Below, in pieces: positions 57,686-64,000 of a stretch of 64,000 bases of DNA. A model generated the notes under the pieces. That model was not told the origin of the DNA and searched no databases. It saw nothing but the letters and a program-made list of their open reading frames with translations. Numbering within the stretch: position 1 is the stretch's first letter; the number at the start of each line of letters is the position of its first letter. The translations under genes and the position numbers were made by a program. Location of the stretch: the NCBI GenBank assembly GCA_038503035.1, contig JAVSML010038996.1:62001-126000 (forward strand), given 5' to 3'. The stretch comes from Crocodylus rhombifer. Its lineage: Eukaryota; Chordata; Crocodylia; Crocodylidae.

Positions 57686-59103
57686 TTCATAGAATCATAG
57701 AAAATGAGGGTTGGAAGGACCTCAGGAGCTCATCTTGTCCAACCCCCTGCTCAAAGCAGGACCATTCTCAACTAGATCATCCCAGCCAAAGCTTTGTCTA
57801 CCTGGGTCTTGAAAACCTCCAAGGATGGAGATTCCACCACCTCTCTGGGTAAACTGTTCCAGTGCTTTACTACCCTCCTAGTGAGAAAATTCTTCCTAAT
57901 ATCTGATGAATAAAATGGCAGACCTGGCTGGCAGCTGGATTCCATTTCCCAGCAGCCCCTGCCCATATGGTTGGGGCTGGTCTCCATGGAGACCCCAGCT
58001 GCAGCTGCACTGTGATAGAGAAAGGAGGCTGGCCCCAGCCATGCTGGCAGGGCACGTGGTAGTGCAGGGCAGGGGCCTGCTCCAGTGCCGCTGGGATCTT
58101 GTGATGGGAGCAGCTTATTCCAGACCCAGGGCACAGCCATGATCTGCAGTCTGCATGCTCTATTCAGGGGCACACAGGCAGTGGATGGCATCTCTGCCCT
58201 AGTTCCTTGTCATGGTGACAATGTGGTTCTAAGCTGGTGCAGAACCGCAATCCACTGTGTGAACACCCATGTCTGGAGCATGCAGGATGTAGATTGTGGC
58301 TACCCTGGCCCTGACCAAGCTGCCCTCACTGTAATATCCCAGCAACTCTGGAGCAGCACCCTGCACTGTCCTGCCATATTCCTTGCCAGTGCAGCTGGGA
58401 CCAGTCTACATGGCAACCCCAGCCTTGCACTATTAGACCGCACCTGTGGCTGGGGTCTCCATGGAGAGTGGCCCTAGTCATATGGGTAGAGGCTGCTGCG
58501 AAATGAAGTCCACTGCTGGCTGGATCCAGTGTGCAGGCCAGACTTTTCCTGCCTTGATCTAACCTAAACTTCCCTTGTTGCAACTTGAGATTGTTGCTCC
58601 TTATTCTGTCATCTGCCACCAATGAGAACAGTCTAGCTCCATCCTCTTTCAAACCCTGCTTCAAGAAGTTGAAGGCTGCTATTAAATCCCCTTTCAGTCT
58701 TCTTTTTCCTAAATAAACCCAGTTCCCTCAGCTGCTCCTCAGAAGACATGTGCTCCATGCCCCCCTCACCATTTTCATTGCCTTCTGCTGGACTCCCTTC
58801 AATTTGTCCACATCCTTTCTGCAGCAAGAGGCCCAAAACTGAACACAGTACTCCAGATGTGGCCTCACCAGTGCTGAATAGGGAGGAATAATTACTTCCC
58901 TTGACCTGCTGGCAACACACCTACCAATGCCCAGCCAGTCAGCCCCCAGCCTGTATTGGTACATGGGATTGTTTCATCCTAAGTGCAGGACTTTGTACTC
59001 ATCTTTGTTGAACCATAATGAGATTTATTTTGGCTCAGTCCTTCAATTTGTCTAGATCACTCTGAATCCTAACCCTACCTTCCAGCATATCTATTACTCC
59101 CCC
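57686..59103 (-). mobile_element. CR1 LINE, 5'-truncated, split by a MITE
   Basis: The 3' end on plus reads TTCATAGAATCATAGAAAAT, then GGTTGGAAGGACCTCAGGAG and CAACCCCCTGCTCAAAGCAG, a classical avian/reptilian CR1 tail (with an ATTCTATG-type repeat on the sense strand). Coding remnants on minus include [11 protein letters not shown] and [20 protein letters not shown] (58790-58890), the CR1 RT C-terminal motif. The stretch 57905-58556 is a separate inserted element; the CR1 reads through from 57904 to 58561. A different subfamily from the AGAAGGGACCT copies. Confidence 0.92.
57905..58556. mobile_element. MITE, 652 bp, with long inverted ends, in CR1
   Basis: AAAATGGCAGACCTGGCTGG near the left end and the inverted AAAAGTCTGGCCTGC near the right end start arms of about 50 bp that continue with GGATTCCATTTCCCAGCAGCC / GGCTGCTGCGAAATGAAGTCC. 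Inner segments pair as well: GGGGCTGGTCTCCATGGAGA with GGGGTCTCCATGGAGAG. ATCT at 57901-57904 and 58557-58560 is duplicated, and CR1 sequence (CTAATATCT to AACCTAAACTTCCC) is continuous across it. No transposase. Superfamily uncertain. Confidence 0.8.
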
Positions 59104-59104
59104 C

Positions 59105-59300
59105 ATAGTATCATAGTACTTAGGATCAGAAGGGACCTAAACAGATCATCAGGTCTGACCCCCTGCCCTGGGCAGGAACGGGTGCTCGGATCATATCACC
59201 CCAGCCAAATATCTGTCTAGTTTCCTCTTGAAGACCCCCAAGGTAGGAGAGAGTACCACCTCACTTGGGAGCCCATTCCAGAGTCTGGCAGCCCTAACTA
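59105..59300 (-). mobile_element. CR1 LINE 3' end, part 1 of a split copy
   Basis: Plus text ATCATAGTACTTAGGATCAG / AAGGGACCTAAACAGATCATC, the CCCCCTGCCCTGGGCAGG block, then GAAGACCCCCAAGGTAGGAG and GGCAGCCCTAACTA. It stops where the plus-strand CR1 begins and resumes at about 60000. Confidence 0.9.
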
Positions 59301-59902
59301 ATTCTAAAAGAGACTTGGGGGTTATCATTGACCACAAGATGAACATGAGCCTGCAATGCGATGCTGTGGCTAGTAAAGTGACCAAAACGCTGGCTTGCAT
59401 CCAGAGATGCTTCTCAAGCAAATCCCGGGACATCATTCTCCCCTTGTACTCGGCCTTGGTGGGGCCACAGCTGGAGTACTGCATTCAGTTTTGGGCTCCA
59501 CAATTCAAAAAGGATGTGGAGAAGCTTGAGAGAGTCCAGAGAAGATCCATGTGCATGATCAGAGGTCAGGAAAGCAGACCTTACAATGACAGGCTGAGAG
59601 CCATGGGGCTCTTTAGCCTGGAAAAGTGCAGGCTCAGGGGTGATCTGATGGCCATCTATAAGTTTATCAGGAGTGATGACCAGGATCTGGGGGAACATTT
59701 GTTCACCAGAGCACCCCAAGGGATGATGAGGTTGAACGGTCATAAACTACTACAAGACCATTTCAGGCTGGACATAAGGAAGAATTTCTTTACTGACCAA
59801 GCCCCCAAGGTCTGGAACAGCCTGCCATTGGAGGTGGTTCAAGCACCTGCCTTCAAGAGCAAATTGGATGCTTATCTTGCATCTTCCTATGACCCCAGCT
59901 GA
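59228..59902 (+). pseudogene. CR1 RT C-terminal remnant, 224-codon open frame
   Basis: The first about 24 codons are antisense sequence of the host CR1. True CR1 protein starts at SKRDLGVIIDHKMNMSL (about residue 25). Blocks in order: CIQRCFSSKSRDIILPLYSA, GPQLEYCIQFWAP, KLERVQRRSMCMIRG, LRAMGLFSLEKCRLRGDLMA, HFRLDIRKNFFT, WNSLPLEVVQAP and AYLA near the end. This is the C-terminal third of CR1 ORF2, downstream of the catalytic palm. It lacks stops over 200 codons, so it is among the youngest copies here. It has no RT active site and is not a functional gene. Confidence 0.9.
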
Positions 59903-59999
59903 CTTCCTGCCCTTTGGGTGGGCGGGTGAACTCGATGATCTTCCAAGGTTCCTTCCAGCCCTAATGTCTATGAAATCAATGAAATCTATGAAACTGTAA
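59301..59999 (+). mobile_element. CR1 LINE 3' fragment nested in a minus-strand CR1
   Basis: Plus-strand RT C-terminal region plus 3' UTR, starting SKRDLGVIIDHKMNMS and ending AATCTATGAAACTG. It interrupts the minus-strand CR1 between CCCTAACTA (59292-59300) and AAAGTCTCCTGATGCC (60004). Normal CR1 text would be continuous there, so this is an insertion into an older CR1, not an inversion. Confidence 0.9.
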
Positions 60000-60295
60000 A
60001 GTAAAGTCTCCTGATGCCCACCCTGAACTTTCTCTCTAACAATTTATGGCCATTATTCCTAGTAACCCCTGTTGGTGCCTGCATGAACAGAGCCTCCCTC
60101 AGTTCTCACTGGTCCCCCCTGGTGAGTTTGTAAACAGCCACCAGATCTCCTCTCAGCCTTCTCTTGTGGGAGAAGAAGCCAGACCGGTGTAGTCTGCAAA
60201 CTTTCTGAGGGCGCACTACATGCCATCTTCCAGGTCATTGATGAAGGCATTTAACAAAACTGGCCCCAGGACCCATGAACACTGCATGCCTCCTG

Positions 60296-60585
60296 AGGCT
60301 TGGGGGGTGGGGGGCACAGCAACTGCCCACAGGCAGCAGCGGTGTTGGCAGTGGGGGTGTGGCAGCAGTGAGCAGAGAGCTCCTGCAGGCAGCCACAGAA
60401 GTGTTGGCGGTGAAGGGGAGGGTGCCACTGACTTTCAGTTGGCGACCACCCGCAGATGCTGCCAGCAGCGGTCTGAGGGCAGGTGGTGGCAAGTGGCGAC
60501 CAACTGCATGAGCTGCCAGCAGCTCTGACAGTGGCCAATCTCAGGGTGTGCATGTGCACCCCCTATGTGTCACCAATGGAGCACC
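60296..60585. mobile_element. Probable small MITE inserted in CR1
   Basis: About 290 GC-rich bases lie between CR1 text ending GCTTGGGGGG and CR1 text resuming AGCACCACACTTGATACCAG. The right end contains the near-palindrome GGGTGTGCATGTGCACCC (60544-60561), and the left end begins GGGGGGTGGGGGGCAC, weakly inverted to it. Open frames here are composition artefacts. Confidence 0.55.
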
Positions 60586-61083
60586 ACACTTGATACCAGC
60601 TGCCAACTAAACAATGAGCCATTGATTATTACTCTCTGGGCTCAATGCTCCAGCCAGTTTCCTTTCCACCTTACAGTCCATTCATCCAGGCCATATTTCC
60701 TTAGCTTGCTTGCGAGAATGTTGCTAAAAGCAAGGTATACCACATCCACTGGTCTCTCCACAACCACAGAGCCAGCCATCTCATCATAGAAGGCAGTAAG
60801 GTTGGTCAGGCATGATTTACCCTTGGTGAATCCATGCTGACTGTTCCTACTCACCTCTTCCTCCTCCAAGTGCTTAGAAATGCATATCTTGAGGCTCCAT
60901 GATTTTTCCAGGGACTGAGGTGAGGCTGACTGGTCTGTAGTTAGTTCCCTAGTTCTTCCTTTTTCCCTTTCTTAAATGTGGGCACTAAGTTTGTCCCCCT
61001 CCAATCATCTGGGACCTTTCCTGATTGCCATGAATTTTCAAAGATTAGGGCCACTGGCTCTGCAATCTCATCAGCTAACTCCC

Positions 61084-61563
61084 TCAGCACCCTCGGTGTT
61101 TCCCATCTGGCCCCATGGACTTGTATATGTCCAGATTTTCTAAATAGTCCCAAACCTGTTCTTTCACCACTGAGGGCTGCTCACCTTCTCCTGAAACTGT
61201 GCTGCCAGGTGCAGTAGTCTGAGAGCTGAACTCGCCTGTGAAGACTGAGGCAAAAAAGGCATTGAGCACTTCAGCCTTTTCTGCATCCTCTGTCACAAGG
61301 TTGCCTTCCCCGTTCAGTAAGGGAATCACACTCTCCCTGATCCCCCTCTTGCTACTGAAATACTTGTAGAAACCCTTCTTGTTACCCTTCACATCCCTGG
61401 CTAGCTGCAACTCCAATTGTGCTTTGGCCTTCCTAACTTCATCCTTGCATGCCCAAACAATGTTCTTATACTTCTTCCTAGTAGTTTGTTCAAGCTTCCA
61501 CTTCTTACAGGCTTCCTTTTTGTGATTTATTTTACTGAATAATTCCCTGCTAAAATTCCTCAT
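61084..61563 (-). pseudogene. CR1 ORF2 pre-RT region, 159-codon open frame
   Basis: Encodes the CR1 segment between endonuclease and RT: FSKINHKKEACKKWK, lysine-rich helix KKYKNIVWACKDEVRKAKAQ, GFYKYFSSKRGIRESVIPLL, LVTEDAEKAEVLNAFFASVF and the RT block-0/1 start LENLDIYKSMGPDG (about residues 141-154). After this the frame shifts and continues in 60941-61153. The endonuclease domain is missing upstream because the copy is truncated. Confidence 0.88.
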
Positions 61564-61644
61564 TCTTGAATCCAGGAAAAAGAGCCTTTTCCCCCATGTT
61601 GAAAAGGGGGGGTGGGGGAGCAGGGAAGAAACTTCATCTTGAAT

Positions 61645-61856
61645 TTGACTTCACAGTCAGGGCGACTAGGATCTGGAACCAACTTCCAAGGGAAGTGGTG
61701 CTGGCTCCTACTCTGGGGGTCTTTAAGAGGAGGCTTGATGCCTACCTAGCTGGGATCATTTGAGCCCAGTTTTTTCTCCTGTCCTGGCAGGGGGTCAGAC
61801 TTGAAGATCTATAAGGTCCCTTCCGACCCCACTTCTATGATTCTATGATTCTATAA
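61645..61856 (+). mobile_element. CR1 LINE 3' end fragment
   Basis: Begins near TTTGACTTCACAGTCAGGGC. The end of the RT frame (RATRIWNQLPREVVLAPTLG, FKRRLDAYLAGII) is intact. The tail is TTCTATGATTCTATGATTCT near 61850, the classic CR1 3' octamer repeat. Confidence 0.95.
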
Positions 61857-62650
61857 CTAAATACAGTATATATGCATATCATACATACACAAAATTTCAC
61901 ATCAATTCATCACCATTGTGCACCTGGTATGGGATTGACTAGTAATCTTTGATGACTCTCCCAATCCTATGATACTTTGACAACTGTGCTACACACAATT
62001 TTTCATGATAACCCTTTTTTTAGTCATGGAATCTTTTTCTTCACATTGAAATTCTCCATGCTTACTCTATGCATGTAGGTTTGTCAGGGAAGCTTTAGAA
62101 AATAATAGTTGAACTATTTTCACAAATGAAGGCAGCAGGGGAGAAAGTATTTTCAATTATGTTCTTGCAACCTTTTCAAATAAAATTGAAAGAACTCCCG
62201 TAGCTCCAGAAGGATTTTTGAATGAAAGTACCATTACCTTAATCACAAAATCATACTTTTCACCTGGCAAGGAGATGGCCTTGATTTCAGCCATGTGACT
62301 TCTATTTTCTTGATGAAAAATAGATCAGGACCTGGGGGAGTTGTCAGCCTTGGAAAACCATACAAAATAGAGCTTGTTGCACTGCAGGACAGAAGAGTAA
62401 CACGATGATGGTATTTGTATCTAAAGTGTTGATGTGGCAGATCATTTGCTATTTCTGTAGAATGGGGATCATACTTCTTCCCAAGAGTGCTATGAGGATA
62501 AGTCCATATATGAGCAACTCAGTTACTTTGTTGCTATTTTAAAAAGCCTGTCATTAGCCATTATGGGCCATGTTCCAGTGCTGCCACTGGACACATTTAC
62601 AGCCTTCTGGCTTTGTGCATCCACTGAGCTGAAGTCCCAAATGCCTCCTG
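61857..62650. other. Unique noncoding spacer
   Basis: No gene or transposon recognised. Confidence 0.5.
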
Positions 62651-62652
62651 GA

Positions 62653-63078
62653 AGTACAAGAAGGACAACAGCATCCTGGGCTGCATAGGACTGTTGACAG
62701 CAAATCAAAGGAAGTAATTATTCTGTTCTATTCTGAACTGGTGAGGCCACATCTGGAGTATTGTATCTAGTTATGGGCCCACCACTACAGAAAGGATGAG
62801 GATAAGTTGGACAGATTCCAGCAGAGGGCAATGAAAATAGTTTGGGTGCTGGGGCACATGACTTAAGAGAAGAGGCTCAGGGAACTGGATTTATTTAATC
62901 TGCAGAAGAGAAGACCGAGAGGGGATTTGATAGCAACCTTTAACTACAAGAAAGGTGGTTCCAAAGAGAATGGATCTAAACTGTTCTCAGTGGTGGTAGA
63001 CAACAGAACAAGAAGCAATGGTTTCAACTTGTAGCAAGGGAAGTTTAGGTTGGATATTAGCAAAAAACTCTCTCACTA
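62653..63078 (+). mobile_element. CR1 LINE fragment, RT C-terminal region
   Basis: Matches the CR1 text GGAAGTAATTATTC, GAGGCCACATCTGGAGTATT, CAGAGGGCAATGAAAATAG, CTGGATTTATTTAATCTGCA / GAAGAGAAGACCGAGAGGGG and TTAGGTTGGATATTAGCAAA. It ends at CTCTCACTAGG, where CR1 normally continues AGGGTGGTGAAGCA. The 3' UTR is absent, apparently cut by the following element. Diverged, with stops. Confidence 0.88.
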
Positions 63079-63781
63079 GGGGTGCTTGCGCATGTGATGC
63101 CATGACCATGTACATGTGATGAAAATGTCACTTGGTGTAGTTTAATAGTATCACACTTTACATGTTCAAGAGTTTTGGAGGTTTTAAATGTCTTTGCATT
63201 GTTGCAAACTAAACTATATCTGGATGTAGTTTAGTTGCAATGATGTGCTGCAGCTGTCAGCTCACCCTCCTGCTGCAGAAAAAAAGGATCAGGCCCCTCA
63301 CCACTTCTGCCTTCAGCAGGTGCCTATTGAAAGCAGAAGTGGTGTGGGACCTGATCCTTATTTCTTTTCTTCACCAGAGCCTGCTGGGGGGTGAACTGCT
63401 GGCAGGCAGAGTGGCCCCTGAGCTGCAGGGGACCCCAGTCCTTCCCTGCATAGTGGCAGCACCTCCTGGGACCATCTGGCTGGGCTTCTAGCACATCAGG
63501 TGGTGTCCCAGCTTGGGATCAGGAAAGGGTGTGATTAGGCCAGGTGTTGCCTCCAAGGTGGGGCAGCAACTGTCCTGCTGGCAGCCCACCTGGGCAGCCC
63601 CAGGGTGTGAGGTTCCACCTCCATTGAGGAAAGGGCTGAGTCTCCCACAGCTCAAGAACTGCTTAGCCCACTGGCAGCTTGCCCCCCTGGCCACAGGCAG
63701 GGTCACCCAGAAAAAAAAAAAGGATCGGGCCCCTTGCTGGAATAATGATGGAAAATAAAACCCCTAAATTGAAACACACCA
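63079..63781. mobile_element. Hairpin-rich element of uncertain class, interrupting CR1
   Basis: Begins GGGGTGCTTGCGCATGTG, similar to the right end of the insert at 60.5 kb, directly after the CR1 break. Two hairpins are clear: 63198-63220 pairs with 63223-63244 (TTGCAAACTAAACTA against TAGTTTAGTTGCAA), and 63278-63313 pairs with 63333-63367 (AAAAAGGATCAGGCC against GGACCTGATCCTTATTT). A further copy of AAAAAGGATCGGGCCCCTTG is at 63716. The right boundary near AAAACCCCTAAATTG (63757) is uncertain. Confidence 0.55.
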
Positions 63782-63782
63782 T

Positions 63783-64000
63783 TTCATAGTTTCATAGTTG
63801 GTAGGATCGGAAGGGACCTAAGCAGATCATCAAGTCTGACCCCCTGCCACGGGCAGGAAAGGATGTTGAAGTCAAATAACCCTGGCTAGGTGGCTGTCTA
63901 GCCTCCTTTCGAAGACCCCCAGGGTAGGGGTGAGCACCACTTCCTTTGGAAGTTGGTTCCAGCTCCTAGCCACCCTGACAGTGAAGTAGCGCCTTCTGAT
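63783..64000 (-). mobile_element. CR1 LINE 3' end, cut by window edge
   Basis: Plus text TTCATAGTTTCATAGTTGGT / AGGATCGGAAGGGACCTAAG, CCCCCTGCCACGGGCAGG, GAAGACCCCCAGGGTAGGGG and CAGTGAAGTAGCGCCTTCTG, matching the minus-strand copies at 3.4 and 20.3 kb. It continues beyond the window. Confidence 0.95.

Larger units (their letters stand above)
60000..61563 (-). mobile_element. CR1 LINE, part 2 of the split copy (RT region)
   Basis: Continues the minus-strand CR1 of 59105-59300 toward its 5' end. On minus from 61563 it carries the pre-RT region (ARDVKGNKKGFYKYFSSKR, NAFFASVFTGEFS, KSMGPDG), then HGARWETPRVLRELADEIAE, SGKVPDDWRGTNLVPTFKKG and the palm start HGFTKGKSCLTNLTAFYDEM, VVYLAFS (motif A region with its Asp lost). 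A GC-rich insert at about 60296-60585 breaks it; the palm containing the FADD box is missing. 5' end truncated near 61563. Confidence 0.9.

Noticed and set aside
59105..59999. Twin-priming inversion of one CR1 (antisense 3' end next to sense copy)
   Set aside because: Both pieces contain CR1 3' ends, and the antisense copy resumes at 60000, so it is one CR1 inserted into another.

Overview
The window looks like intergenic or intronic DNA from a large amniote genome, most probably a crocodilian (an Alligator-like genome). The call rests on the repeats: many CR1 LINE copies ending in ATTCTATG- or CATAGTTTC-type tails, palindromic DNA transposons, old MIR/CORE-like SINE remnants and an AT-rich unique background. 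No L1/Alu-type mammalian repeats, bacterial gene organisation or convincing host protein-coding exon was seen. All assignments come from reading the sequence; no database search was run.

Layout. 1-2.5 kb is featureless. 2.5-4.5 kb is a plus-strand CR1 split by a 1.3 kb hAT-like transposon that itself carries a minus-strand CR1. 4.8-5.9 kb is an older minus-strand CR1, followed by a 275-bp hAT MITE with a perfect 8-bp target duplication. 7-20 kb is mostly unique AT-rich DNA with small old repeats. 20.3-21.4 kb is a minus-strand CR1 with an open reverse transcriptase (RT) frame. 22.5-23.4 kb is a second element with hAT-like ends. 29.7-35.6 kb is a GC-rich block holding a decayed non-LTR retrotransposon of the Tx1 group. 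35.8-37.0 kb is another CR1. 37.9-38.1 and 45.9-46.9 kb hold members of a DNA-transposon family with GGGCATGTCTAC ends; the same ends occur at 18.4, 27.6 and 51.4-51.9 kb. A 10-base N gap interrupts a TA microsatellite at 48.17 kb. 57.7-64.0 kb is a pile-up of nested CR1 copies and MITEs.

The most interesting region is 50.9-53.7 kb. A minus-strand, 5'-truncated non-LTR retrotransposon (RT core, YMDD catalytic motif, GxRQGCPL-like motif, downstream domain) lies between two pieces of a U2 snRNA gene in the same orientation. The U2 5' end (about nt 1-36) is upstream and a U2 3' part (about nt 105-188) is downstream. This is the arrangement expected for a U2-targeting Tx1-group element of the Keno type. 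Two short DNA transposons later landed in its 3' part. I found no working gene network: the window is a record of transposon activity in which several lineages inserted into one another, giving a relative order of events.
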